Positions 12,491 through 18,733 of a DNA stretch of 18,733 nucleotides are shown here, one piece after another. The stretch's first letter is position 1; the number at the start of each line of letters is the position of its first letter. The position numbers and the translations under genes were made by a program. The stretch spans positions 1 through 18,733 of the forward strand of contig JBOHDE010000059.1 in NCBI GenBank assembly GCA_050699035.1. Reading direction: 5' to 3'. The notes under the pieces were generated by a model. That model worked only from the letters and a program-made list of their open reading frames with translations. It did no database searches and was not told the DNA's origin. Source of the stretch: WHTB01 sp050699035 (GTDB lineage: Bacteria; Actinomycetota; Actinomycetes; Propionibacteriales; Nocardioidaceae).

Positions 12491-13573
12491 ATGGTTGTGG
12501 AAGCGAGCAGGGCGGGCAACGCCCGGGCCCCCCTGTGGGCGCGGGCGCGGCACACGATCTGGCGCCTGATCACGGCCACCGTCGGCGCCGCGTTCCGCTA
12601 CCGGGTGACCGGGCTCGCGGCCGAGGCGGCCTTCTTCGCGATCTTGTCGCTGCCGCCGCTGATCTTCGCGCTGACCGGCAGCATCGGCTTCTTCATCGAG
12701 CAGTACGACGTCGCGCAGGTGTCGACGCTGCGCGCGGAGATCCTGCGGATCGCGTCGCGCGCGCTGACCGACGAGAGCGTACGGACCGTGATCGAGCCGA
12801 CCGTCGACAGCGTCCTGCGCGGGGGGCGGATCGACGTGATCTCGCTCGGCTTCGTGCTGGCTCTCTGGTCGGGGTCGCGGGCGCTGAACGTGTTCGTCGA
12901 CACCATCACGATCATGTACGGCCTGGCCGGCCGCCGCGGCATCGTCCGTACCCGCGTCCTGTCGTTCTCGCTGTACGTCGTCGGCCTGGTGATCGGCGTT
13001 GTGGTGCTGCCGCTGGTGCTCGCCGGCCCGCAGCTCGTCGACGACCTGATCCCGGACCAGGCCGGGTGGCTGATCCAGCTCTACTGGCCGACGGTGATCG
13101 TGCTGAGCGTCGGCTTCGTCGCCTCGCTCTATCACCTCTCGGTCCCGGTGCGTACCTCGTGGCGCCACGACGTGCCCGGAGCCGCGCTGGCGCTGGCCAT
13201 CTGGGTGTTCGGCAGCTTCCTGCTGCGGTGGACCCTGCAGAACGCCGTCGGTGGTGACTCGACCTCGATCTATGGTCCGCTCGCGGCGCCGATCGCCGTA
13301 CTCCTGTGGCTCTATGTGAGCGCGATCGCGGTGCTGATCGGGGCCGCGCTCAACGCGGCGTTCGACCGGGTGTGGCCGGAGTCGGAGACGGCGATGGCCC
13401 GGCTGGAGCTGGTCAAGCGGCTGCGTCAGGCGGCCCGGTTGGAGCGGCTGCGTGGTGCGGGCACGGCAGCCGAGCTCGACGAGATGTCGACCAAGGTCGA
13501 CGAACGCGACGACTGGGACTTCGACGACGAGGCGGAAGACGCCGACCAGGCGGACGCAAAACCGGGTGCGTAG
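12491..13573 (+). CDS. YihY/BrkB family inner membrane protein
   Basis: Integral membrane protein of the YihY/virulence factor BrkB family (once mislabelled RNase BN); transport or envelope role, not established. The 360-residue protein has a short cytoplasmic N-terminus, then the family motif TGLAAEAAFFAILSLPPLIFAL (about 40-61), VISLGFVLALWSGSRALNVF and further hydrophobic segments giving six membrane spans, with YGPLAAPIAVLLWLYVSAIAVLIGA as the last. The C-terminus is long and acidic (DERDDWDFDDEAEDADQAD). ATG 12491 is chosen over ATG 12485 because it is six bases after TACGGT. It diverges from aidB over 17 bases and precedes rsgA by 32 bases. Confidence 0.9.
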   Translation: MVVEASRAGNARAPLWARARHTIWRLITATVGAAFRYRVTGLAAEAAFFAILSLPPLIFALTGSIGFFIEQYDVAQVSTLRAEILRIASRALTDESVRTVIEPTVDSVLRGGRIDVISLGFVLALWSGSRALNVFVDTITIMYGLAGRRGIVRTRVLSFSLYVVGLVIGVVVLPLVLAGPQLVDDLIPDQAGWLIQLYWPTVIVLSVGFVASLYHLSVPVRTSWRHDVPGAALALAIWVFGSFLLRWTLQNAVGGDSTSIYGPLAAPIAVLLWLYVSAIAVLIGAALNAAFDRVWPESETAMARLELVKRLRQAARLERLRGAGTAAELDEMSTKVDERDDWDFDDEAEDADQADAKPGA

Positions 13574-13589
13574 GGCGGGGCGGCGCACG

Positions 13590-13595
13590 TAGCCT
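13590..13595 (+). promoter_or_regulatory. Putative -10 box of rsgA
   Basis: TAGCCT, ten bases before GTG 13606. The spacer is longer than at the other genes, so either a leaderless start or a very short leader is possible. Confidence 0.4.
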
Positions 13596-13605
13596 CCTTG
13601 CCATC

Positions 13606-14628
13606 GTGTCCGATTCCTTCGCATTCACCGACCTTCCGCCGGCGCGCGTCCAGCGCGTCGACCGCGGCCTGGTCACCGTGCTCACCGAGGACGGCCCGCT
13701 GCGGGTCAGCCTCGGCGCCGACCTGCTCGACCAGATGGCCAAGGACAGTACGGCCGGCCCGTGCACCGGTGACTGGTGCCTGCTGCGGCCGTGGCCGGAC
13801 GGGCCGGTGACGCTCGAGTCGGTGCTGCCCCGCGGTCCGTCGATCCGCCGTGCCGAGGTGGGCGGGTCCTCCCGCGAGCAGGTGCTGGCGGCCAACGTCG
13901 ACGTGGCGGCGGTCGTGGTCGGCCTGATCCCGGAACCGGTGATCGGGAAGCTGGAGCGGATGCTCGCCCTGGCGTGGAACAGCGGGGCGCAGCCGGCGAT
14001 GGTGCTGACCAAGGCCGACCTGGTGCCCGACGCGGAGCAGATCGCCGAGGACGTACGGTCGGCGGCCGACGGCGTGCCGGTCATCGTGGTCAGCTCGGTC
14101 ACCGGGCAGGGCATCGCGCAGGTGCGGGCGCTGGCCGGCGCCGACGGCACGGTCGCGCTGCTCGGGTCGAGCGGGTCCGGCAAGTCCAGCCTGGTGAATG
14201 CGCTGGTGGGCACGGAGGTCCTGGGGACGCAGCGGATCCGGGCGGACGGGCGCGGGCGTCACACGTCGGTGCGTCGTGAGTTGGTGCTGCTGCCGGGTGG
14301 GGGAGCGGTGATCGACACGCCGGGGCTGCGCGGGGTCGGCCTGATCGACGCCGAGGAGGGGTTGGCGTCGACGTTCGGTGATGTCGAGGCGCTGGTCTCG
14401 CAGTGCCGGTTCCGCGACTGCACGCACACCAGCGAGCCCGGGTGCGCCGTACGCGCCGCGGTCGACGACGGGACCCTCCCGGTGCGGCGGCTGGAGTCGT
14501 GGCACAAGCTGCGGGAGGAGATGCGGGTGATGGCGGCCCGCCAGGACGCGCGGACCCGCGCCGAGCTGGTGAAGGTGCGGAACCGGGACAACAAGGCGCA
14601 CCGCAAGCCGCGCGGCGATGCCTCCTAG
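13606..14628 (+). CDS. rsgA: Small ribosomal subunit-dependent GTPase RsgA
   Basis: Late assembly GTPase of the 30S subunit. The 340-residue protein has an N-terminal OB-fold (residues 10-75), then a circularly permuted GTPase domain in which G4 TKAD (135-138) comes before the P-loop GSSGSGKSS (187-195) and G3 DTPG (237-240), the hallmark of this family. The C-terminal zinc site is CRFRDCTHTSEPGC (Cys267, Cys272, His274, Cys280). A lysine/arginine-rich tail follows. Start is GTG 13606, with TAGCCT ten bases upstream; there is no ribosome site. The following 33 bases lead to a palindromic repeat that may end its transcript. Confidence 0.95.
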   Translation: MSDSFAFTDLPPARVQRVDRGLVTVLTEDGPLRVSLGADLLDQMAKDSTAGPCTGDWCLLRPWPDGPVTLESVLPRGPSIRRAEVGGSSREQVLAANVDVAAVVVGLIPEPVIGKLERMLALAWNSGAQPAMVLTKADLVPDAEQIAEDVRSAADGVPVIVVSSVTGQGIAQVRALAGADGTVALLGSSGSGKSSLVNALVGTEVLGTQRIRADGRGRHTSVRRELVLLPGGGAVIDTPGLRGVGLIDAEEGLASTFGDVEALVSQCRFRDCTHTSEPGCAVRAAVDDGTLPVRRLESWHKLREEMRVMAARQDARTRAELVKVRNRDNKAHRKPRGDAS

Positions 14629-14652
14629 CTGTGGGTGGCGGCACCCGGCCAC

Positions 14653-14728
14653 GTCGAACATTGCCCAATTGGGCAAAATTCCACCTCGAAACCGCGGGAA
14701 CCGGGTCGAACATTGCCCAATTGGGCAA
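14653..14728. repeat. Two identical 24-bp repeats each with a 16-bp palindrome, 52 bp apart
   Basis: The palindrome TTGCCCAATTGGGCAA occurs at 14661-14676 and 14713-14728, each preceded by gtcgaaca, so that 24 bases (14653-14676 and 14705-14728) are identical. The 52-bp spacing equals five turns of B-DNA. Possible roles are a cooperative operator pair, tandem hairpin terminators after rsgA (the second is followed by TCTTTG), or a dispersed genomic repeat. Confidence 0.85.
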
Positions 14729-14809
14729 TCTTTGACGCGGCGGCGGTTGAGCGGGGCCACGGCGCGTCGATGAGGTCAGGTGCCGGCCGAGGGCTTGGTG
14801 ATTTGCGCG

Positions 14810-14947
14810 ATGATGGTCTATCCGGGCATTCCGATGCCGTGGTCCGTTATCAACGCGACTTTGCTGACCCTCGTAGGAGTTGGGCTGGTGGGCGCGGCCG
14901 CGGTGTTCGCACTCGGCACCAGGTCGGCGCTTCGCGAGGCAGAGTAG
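14810..14947 (+). CDS. Possible 45-residue single-span membrane protein
   Basis: The ORF reads MMVYPGIPMPWSVINATLLT and continues as one hydrophobic span (LVGVGLVGAAAVFALG) ending in a charged TRSALREAE tail, which is what a real membrane microprotein looks like. The rest of this 455-base gap has no other candidate gene on the plus strand. An in-frame GTG at 14798 is closer to a GAGGG ribosome site and would add four residues (MICA). No homologue is recognised, and a chance frame in GC-rich DNA cannot be excluded. It lies between the palindrome pair and the alpha/beta hydrolase gene. Confidence 0.4.
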   Translation: MMVYPGIPMPWSVINATLLTLVGVGLVGAAAVFALGTRSALREAE

Positions 14948-15083
14948 GCCTTCGATTCTCGGCTGCTACGTTGCCTGCTCGGCGGTGAGTGGCCGGCACT
15001 ACCTATCGAGGGCGCGCCACCAGCCGCGAGCGTCGGCAGCTGGACCGGCCGCGCGCACAACTTCTCGCACCGAGGCAGGAACT

Positions 15084-15917
15084 GTGAACGAGTTCGACCT
15101 TCAGCTCGCCGACGGCAGCACGCTGCACTGCTACGACACGGGCGTCGGCCCGGACCACACGGTGTTCTGGCACCACGGCACACCGAACACCGGGCCGCCG
15201 CCCGTCCCCTTGTTCGCCGCCTCGGAGCAGCTGGGCGTCCGCTGGGTCTCCTACGACCGACCGGGTTACGGCGGGTCCTCGCCCCGACCGGGCCGAGACG
15301 TGGCATCGGCGGCTTCGTACGTCGACGCGGTCGCCGACGAGCTCGGCATCGACCGGTTCGCGGTGATGGGCCACTCCAGCGGAGCAGCGCACGCCCTCGG
15401 CTGCGCCGCGCTGTTACCCCAGCGGGTGCTCGGCGTGGCCGGCATTGCCGCGCTGGCGCCCTTCGACGCCGACGCGCTGGACTGGTTCGCCGGCATGGCC
15501 CAGTCTGGGGTGGACACGCTGCGGGCGGCAGCCGCCGGCCGTCGGGTCAAGGAGCAGCACCAGATCGACCACGGCGACGACTACGACCCCGAGTTCACGC
15601 CGGCGGATCTCGCCGCGCTGGGCGGATCCTGGTCCTGGCTGATCGAGGTGGTGCGAGCTGCCGGCATCAGCGGCCCCGGGCCGGCCATCGACGACGACCT
15701 TGCCAATGTGTCCCCCTGGGGGTTCGACCCGGCAGCGGTGGCGGCCCCGGTGATCCTCCTGCATGGGCAGCGCGACCGGGTCGCGCCGCCTCTGCACAGT
15801 CAGTGGCTGGCCGACCGGTGTCCCGACTCCGAGCCACGGCTGTACCCCGAGGACGGGCACATCTCCGTACTCACGCACGCAGTAGACGCACTGGAGTGGC
15901 TGACGACACGCGCGTGA
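15084..15917 (+). CDS. Alpha/beta hydrolase
   Basis: Serine hydrolase of the alpha/beta fold, substrate unknown. The 277-residue protein has the oxyanion loop HHGTPNTG (30-37), YDRPGYGGSS (58-66), the nucleophile elbow MGHSSGAAHA (Ser98), the acid in LLHGQRDRVAPP (Asp231) and the catalytic base in PEDGHISVL (His259), all in the normal order. The cap region (about 125-215) is Ala- and Asp-rich and gives no clue to substrate. The start is GTG 15084, with AGGCAGGA just upstream. It has no same-strand partner; it converges on the small CarD-like gene with a 31-base gap. An esterase or a proline iminopeptidase-like enzyme would both fit. Confidence 0.9.
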   Translation: MNEFDLQLADGSTLHCYDTGVGPDHTVFWHHGTPNTGPPPVPLFAASEQLGVRWVSYDRPGYGGSSPRPGRDVASAASYVDAVADELGIDRFAVMGHSSGAAHALGCAALLPQRVLGVAGIAALAPFDADALDWFAGMAQSGVDTLRAAAAGRRVKEQHQIDHGDDYDPEFTPADLAALGGSWSWLIEVVRAAGISGPGPAIDDDLANVSPWGFDPAAVAAPVILLHGQRDRVAPPLHSQWLADRCPDSEPRLYPEDGHISVLTHAVDALEWLTTRA

Positions 15918-15948
15918 AGTCAGCTGCGTCAGTCGTGGCGCCGGATGC

Positions 15949-16170
15949 CTACAGCTTCGTCAGCTTGTGGAAGGGGCTGGCGATGCGGACCTGGCGGGAG
16001 CCGAAGTCGACGATCACCGCAGCGACTTCCTCTCCCACGATGCGACCGAGGCCGTACGTGTCGTGCGTGACGCGATCTTTCACGGCGAACCGCTCGATCG
16101 CTGTCGCGGGCTCTACGTTGAAGGGACTGCCGGGAAGGTGTCGCCGCTGGGGGGCGGATCGTGTCTTCAT
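15949..16170 (-). CDS. Small CarD/Tudor-like conserved actinobacterial protein
   Basis: A 73-residue soluble protein common in actinobacteria and usually unannotated. The N-terminus MKTRSAPQRRHLPGSPFNVE is basic, then FAVKDRVTHDTYGLGRIVGE and AVIVDFGSRQVRI form a small beta-barrel pattern like the RNA-polymerase-interacting domain of CarD and TRCF ('GDxVxHxxYGxGxV'). That similarity suggests nucleic acid or RNA polymerase contact but does not prove it. ATG 16170 is chosen because CATACT lies seven bases upstream; GGAGGTG fills the spacer, too close to the ATG to act as a normal ribosome site, so a leaderless message is likely. It converges with the hydrolase gene. Confidence 0.85.
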   Translation of the reverse strand: MKTRSAPQRRHLPGSPFNVEPATAIERFAVKDRVTHDTYGLGRIVGEEVAAVIVDFGSRQVRIASPFHKLTKL

Positions 16171-16177
16171 CACCTCC

Positions 16178-16183
16178 AGTATG
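16178..16183 (-). promoter_or_regulatory. Putative -10 box of the CarD-like gene
   Basis: CATACT on the minus strand, seven bases before ATG 16170, identical in sequence and spacing to the ppk2 box. Confidence 0.5.
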
Positions 16184-16291
16184 CGCCCTCGCGGGGTGTG
16201 CGCGCACGCGACGCGGCCGGGCCACCGACTGTCGGCTCGGGAGCAGGACTCCCCGCCCATCGCAAACCCGCAGGTCAGGAGGCCTGTCGTC

Positions 16292-16335
16292 CTGGTGGGC
16301 GAGGCAAGAATCGAAAGTGCGACCTCTTCCGTGTC
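16292..16335 (-). pseudogene. Degenerate 3' half of tRNA-Val (attachment-site-like remnant)
   Basis: Matches positions 17449-17492 at 40 of 44 bases, covering the intact tRNA-Val from the anticodon through the T arm, acceptor and CCA, and then diverging abruptly. Two of the four changes spoil the T stem (GCACT against CTTGC), so no functional tRNA 3' end is expected. It has the same orientation as the tRNA and lies 1157 bp downstream. This is the arrangement left by integration at the 3' end of a tRNA gene. Confidence 0.8.
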
Positions 16336-16366
16336 CACAATGCTCGAAATCGTGGTCGGGTCGCCG

Positions 16367-17314
16367 TCAGCGCTTCCCGCGCAGCTCGAACGCGACCGCG
16401 CTGAGCACCAAGGCCCCTCCGACGAACGCGCCGGCCCAGAGCGGCTCGTTGAGCACGGTCGCGCCGATCACGGCGCCGACAAGCGGTGTCACGTAGGCGT
16501 AGGTGCTGACCAGCGGCGCCGGCGCGCTGGCGAGGAGACGTGTGAAGAGCATGAAGCCCACGAGCGAGTCGAAGATGAGCAGAAAGACTGCCGCCCCGAC
16601 GGAGATCGAGCTCACGTCCGACCAACGGGCCGGATCGAGCTCGCCGAGCGACAGCGCGAGCAGCAACAGCACCGCACCACCGGCGAGCAGCTGAACCGCG
16701 CTGGCGACCACACGATCGGCCGGCCGGTCGCCGTGCGCCGTCAGTAGGCTCCCCGCGGCCCACAGGATCGGCGCAACGCAGAATGCCGCGACTGCCCACG
16801 GTGCCCCGCCGATTGCGCTGTCCGGCGCCGTCAGCACCACGATCGCGATCCCGCCGAACCCGGCCGCGAGCCGCAGCTGCGACGCGACCGACACGGAGGT
16901 GCCGATCAACCCGCTCAAGAGCACGACCCACAGCGGGATCGTCGCCGCGAGGATCGCGCCGAAGCTGGCGGTCACCTCGGTCAGCGCTACCGTCGCGAGC
17001 CCTTGCCCTCCCACCAGCAGCAACACGCCGGCGACCGCCATGTGCCGCAGCTGTACGCGCGTGGGCGCGGGGCGCCCACGCGCCGCCACAGCGAGCACGA
17101 GCCCGGCGAGCAAGAAGACCAGCGCGGCCCCGCCGAGCGGCGGCACCGTGTCGACCATCAGCTTCATCGCCGGAATCGCCGAGCCCCAGCACCCATAGAG
17201 CGCGAGCAGCAACAACAGGGTGCGGCCGGGGGTCGGCGCCGCCGTCCGTGCGGCATGCCCGTTGCGGCTACGGACCCGGCTCGTCGCCGTGCCGACGACA
17301 TTCCCGGAACTCAT
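16367..17314 (-). CDS. EamA/DMT family transporter
   Basis: Ten-span membrane transporter of the drug/metabolite transporter superfamily, probably an exporter of amino acids or other small metabolites. The 315-residue protein (from ATG 17314) has two EamA repeats: the first starts LLLLLALYGCWGSAIPAMKL, with ASFGAILAATIPLWVVLLS closing it, and the second ends with LVSTYAYVTPLVGAVIGATVLNEPLWAGAFVGGALVLSAV, which carries the family's YVTPLVGAVIG-x5-NEPL signature. ATG 17314 is preferred over ATG 17338 since AAGGA lies just upstream of it. The N-terminal 35 residues before the first span are basic. It is the only gene between the tRNA-Val and its degenerate 3' copy, so it may have arrived by tRNA-targeted integration. 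No substrate can be assigned. Confidence 0.9.
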   Translation of the reverse strand: MSSGNVVGTATSRVRSRNGHAARTAAPTPGRTLLLLLALYGCWGSAIPAMKLMVDTVPPLGGAALVFLLAGLVLAVAARGRPAPTRVQLRHMAVAGVLLLVGGQGLATVALTEVTASFGAILAATIPLWVVLLSGLIGTSVSVASQLRLAAGFGGIAIVVLTAPDSAIGGAPWAVAAFCVAPILWAAGSLLTAHGDRPADRVVASAVQLLAGGAVLLLLALSLGELDPARWSDVSSISVGAAVFLLIFDSLVGFMLFTRLLASAPAPLVSTYAYVTPLVGAVIGATVLNEPLWAGAFVGGALVLSAVAFELRGKR

Positions 17315-17347
17315 CAAGTCCTTGCCCCGATCTTTCATCAGCCGGCT

Positions 17348-17371
17348 GCTGACGGTGCTGGCTCCGTCAGC
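17348..17371 (-). terminator. Possible terminator of the tRNA operon
   Basis: GCTGACGG and CCGTCAGC form an 8-bp stem with an eight-base loop, about 80 bases beyond the tRNA-Val 3' end and just before the EamA start. There is no U tract. It could instead be a leader hairpin of the EamA gene. Confidence 0.35.
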
Positions 17372-17449
17372 TTCGGTGCCGGTCGTCTGATCGTCGCATC
17401 GAGGTACGACATTCGGGCTTTGGTGGCTGCCCGCTGACCTGGGGCTTAC

Positions 17450-17524
17450 TGGTGGGCGATGCAAGAATTGAACTTGCGACCTCTTCCGTGTCAAGGAAGC
17501 GCGCTACCACTGCGCCAATCGCCC
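17450..17524 (-). tRNA. tRNA-Val (anticodon GAC)
   Basis: Cloverleaf begins GGGCGAT and ends ATCGCCCA with encoded CCA (17452-17450). The anticodon arm is CTTCC-TTGACAC-GGAAG, anticodon GAC. The T arm is GCAAG-TTCAATT-CTTGC. It is the last of three tRNAs on this strand, and the only one here with an encoded CCA. Confidence 0.96.
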
Positions 17525-17567
17525 GCTGGTGTTGCTGGTCGTACGGTGCTGCTGTGCTTCGCAGCCG

Positions 17568-17638
17568 AGGTGGAGACGGGATTCGAACCCGTGTAGACGG
17601 CTTTGCAGGCCGTTGCCTCGCCTCTCGGCCACTCCACC
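17568..17638 (-). tRNA. tRNA-Cys (anticodon GCA)
   Basis: Acceptor GGTGGAG/CTCCACC, anticodon arm ACGGC-CTGCAAA-GCCGT, anticodon GCA, T arm with GGTTCGAATCC. The discriminator base is T (U73), the usual cysteine identity base. CCA is not encoded. Lies 43 bases upstream of tRNA-Val. Confidence 0.96.
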
Positions 17639-17688
17639 AGGACCCCTGCTTCGAGACCCAGTGACCAGGCTCAGGTGACCTGACCCCG

Positions 17689-17760
17689 AGCGGACGACGG
17701 GATTCGAACCCGCGACCCTCACCTTGGCAAGGTGATGCTCTACCACTGAGCCACGTCCGC
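17689..17760 (-). tRNA. tRNA-Gly (anticodon GCC)
   Basis: Acceptor GCGGACG/CGTCCGC, D arm GGCTCAGTGGTAGAGC, anticodon arm TCACC-TTGCCAA-GGTGA, anticodon GCC, T arm GCGGGTTCGAATCCCGT. Discriminator T; CCA is not encoded. First tRNA of the cluster, 50 bases upstream of tRNA-Cys. Confidence 0.96.
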
Positions 17761-17795
17761 ACAACCGCCGTCCCTGCGTGGCGGTACGGATGAGA

Positions 17796-17823
17796 ACTGT
17801 AGCCGATCTGCCCCGGGTGACAA
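17796..17823 (-). promoter_or_regulatory. Sigma-70-type promoter of the Gly-Cys-Val tRNA operon
   Basis: TTGTCA (17823-17818) and TACAGT (17801-17796) on the minus strand are 16 bases apart. The start of transcription would lie near 17789, about 30 bases before tRNA-Gly. It is the only two-box promoter that I can read clearly in the window. Confidence 0.7.
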
Positions 17824-17862
17824 ATTCCGGGCCGGGGCGCTCCACCCTGGTGCGGGCGGGGC

Positions 17863-17868
17863 TAGTGT
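17863..17868 (+). promoter_or_regulatory. Putative -10 box of the PabC-like gene (leaderless)
   Basis: TAGTGT, then six bases, then ATG 17875. No ribosome binding site is present. It lies back-to-back with the tRNA promoter, about 40 bases away. Confidence 0.5.
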
Positions 17869-17874
17869 GACGGC

Positions 17875-18696
17875 ATGCGCGGATGGCTGAATGGCAAGCT
17901 GCTCGACGATCCCCGAGACCCTGTGGTCAGCCTGCTGGACCACGGATTCACCGTGGGGGACGGGGTGTTCGAGACCGTCAAAGTGGTCGACGACCGGCCC
18001 TTCGCGTTGACCCGGCACCTCGCCCGGCTGGCCACCTCGGCGAAGGGTCTGGGCCTGCCGGCTCCGGACGACGCCACGGTGCGGGCCGGCATCGAGGCGG
18101 TGCTCGCGGGGCAGCACCTGCCACTTGGCCGCATCCGGATCACCTACACCGGTGGGATCTCGCCGCTGGGCTCTGACCGCGGCGACGACGGACCGACGCT
18201 GGCGGTCGCCGCCGGGTCGATGCCTTCCTGGGAGGACGCGACGGCCATCCGTACGGTGCCGTGGCCACGCAACGAGCGGGGCGCCTTGAGCGGTCTCAAG
18301 ACCACCTCGTACGGCGAGAACGTCGTCGCGCTGGCGGCGGCGCACGATGCCGGGGCGAGCGAGGCGATCTTCGCCAACACCGCTGGCCTGTTGTGCGAGG
18401 GCACGGGGTCCAACATCTTCTACCTGCTCGGCGGCGAGCTGGTGACGCCGACACTGGCGTCCGGCTGCCTGGCCGGGATCACCCGGGCGCTGGTGCTGGA
18501 GTGGTACGGCGGGGTGGAGCGCGATGCGCCGCTCGACGTACTCGACGAGGCGGACGAGATGTTCATCGTGTCGACGACGCGCGACGTGCAGGCGGTGCGC
18601 CGCTGTGACGACCGCGAGCTCGCCGCACCTGGCCCGGTCACGGCCGAGGTCCAGCGGGTCTGGCGCGAGCGGGAGCCCGCCGACCTCGATCCCTGA
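17875..18696 (+). CDS. Class IV PLP aminotransferase, PabC-like (aminodeoxychorismate lyase)
   Basis: PLP enzyme of fold type IV. The 273-residue protein begins MRGWLNGKLLDDPRDPVVSL and has the early motif DHGFTVGDGVFETV (22-35), the PLP lysine in SGLKTTSYGENV (Lys142) and CEGTGSNIFYL (Glu175), as in 4-amino-4-deoxychorismate lyase, branched-chain and D-amino acid transaminases. A length of about 270 and the DHGFTVGDGVFET form favour the lyase (4-aminobenzoate for folate) in actinobacteria, but the class is hard to separate by sequence alone, so no firm symbol is given. ATG 17875 follows a TAGTGT box by six bases. No pabA/pabB is visible nearby. Confidence 0.86.
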   Translation: MRGWLNGKLLDDPRDPVVSLLDHGFTVGDGVFETVKVVDDRPFALTRHLARLATSAKGLGLPAPDDATVRAGIEAVLAGQHLPLGRIRITYTGGISPLGSDRGDDGPTLAVAAGSMPSWEDATAIRTVPWPRNERGALSGLKTTSYGENVVALAAAHDAGASEAIFANTAGLLCEGTGSNIFYLLGGELVTPTLASGCLAGITRALVLEWYGGVERDAPLDVLDEADEMFIVSTTRDVQAVRRCDDRELAAPGPVTAEVQRVWREREPADLDP

Positions 18697-18708
18697 GTTG
18701 AGGGAGGG

Positions 18709-18733
18709 TCAGGCGGTCGAGGCCTTGCGGCGC
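18709..18733 (-). CDS. Possible C-terminus of a gene continuing past the right edge
   Basis: On the minus strand the last bases read RRKASTA then TGA at 18711-18709, a plausible basic end of a leftward gene that would converge on the PabC-like gene. Seven residues are too few to identify anything. Confidence 0.2.

Noticed and set aside
13426..14760. Long minus-strand frame opposite rsgA
   Set aside because: His/Arg/Gln-rich shadow translation; it extends into the palindromes, where it reads as CPIGQCS/LPNWAMF, a by-product of the repeats.
16292..16335. A fourth functional tRNA
   Set aside because: Only the 3' half is present, the T stem is mispaired and there is no 5' half.
16275..17192. 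Minus-strand frame overlapping the EamA gene in another phase
   Set aside because: Arg/Gly-rich shadow without hydrophobic spans; the EamA frame has clear membrane segments and family signature.
17315..17494. N-terminal extension of the EamA protein up to 17494
   Set aside because: It would translate the tRNA-Val 3' half and lacks a ribosome site; ATG 17314 has one.

Overview
The window is high-GC DNA with actinobacterial features: coding strands rich in G/C at third positions, a RibD-like/ZapE divergent pair of the kind found in mycobacteria (Rv2671/Rv2670c), an ATP-dependent LigC-type ligase, a long-form serine hydroxymethyltransferase, a Gly-Cys-Val tRNA cluster, and many genes that begin a few bases after a TAnnnT or CAnnnT box, which suggests leaderless transcripts. 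I favour a Propionibacteriales-like actinomycete, but the sequence does not prove a genus.

Layout. Positions 1-2674 run leftward: a RibD-type reductase (1937-2674), a LigC-type DNA ligase (844-1932), a Usp-like protein of unknown role (246-776) and a GlsB/YeaQ membrane protein cut by the window edge (1-217). Divergent from these, zapE (2716-3729) and a PPK2 polyphosphate kinase (3748-4620) run rightward and end at a symmetrical hairpin that can serve as a bidirectional terminator (4628-4661). Positions 4670-8198 hold a leftward assimilatory sulfate reduction operon: a leader peptide ORF of 19 codons, a siroheme sulfite reductase, a 55-residue zinc-ribbon protein, CysH (APS reductase type) and a CbiX/SirB-type chelatase. 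APS is reduced to sulfite by CysH, sulfite to sulfide by the reductase, and the chelatase supplies iron for the siroheme. The first three proteins are joined by two ATGA stop/start overlaps.

Positions 8014-8756 are a 743-base divergent region between the sulfur operon and glyA. It is the most unusual part of the window. It contains the leader peptide ORF, an attenuator-like hairpin, a symmetrical operator-like element, two perfect tandem inverted repeats, and five copies of a 19-bp repeat in both orientations that build a nested inverted-repeat structure of about 180 bases.

After glyA (8757-10223) come a leftward aquaporin and AidB-like acyl-CoA dehydrogenase, then rightward yihY/brkB-type membrane protein and rsgA genes. 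The aidB-like and yihY genes diverge from a 17-base gap in which the two -10 boxes overlap. A 455-base gap (14629-15083) holds two copies of a 24-bp repeat, each containing a 16-bp palindrome, spaced exactly 52 bp, and a possible 45-residue membrane microprotein. An alpha/beta hydrolase follows, then a small CarD/Tudor-like protein, an EamA transporter, three tRNA genes (Val, Cys, Gly in map order) and a PabC-like class IV aminotransferase. The EamA gene lies between the intact tRNA-Val and a degenerate copy of that tRNA's 3' half, which looks like the trace of a tRNA-targeted integration.
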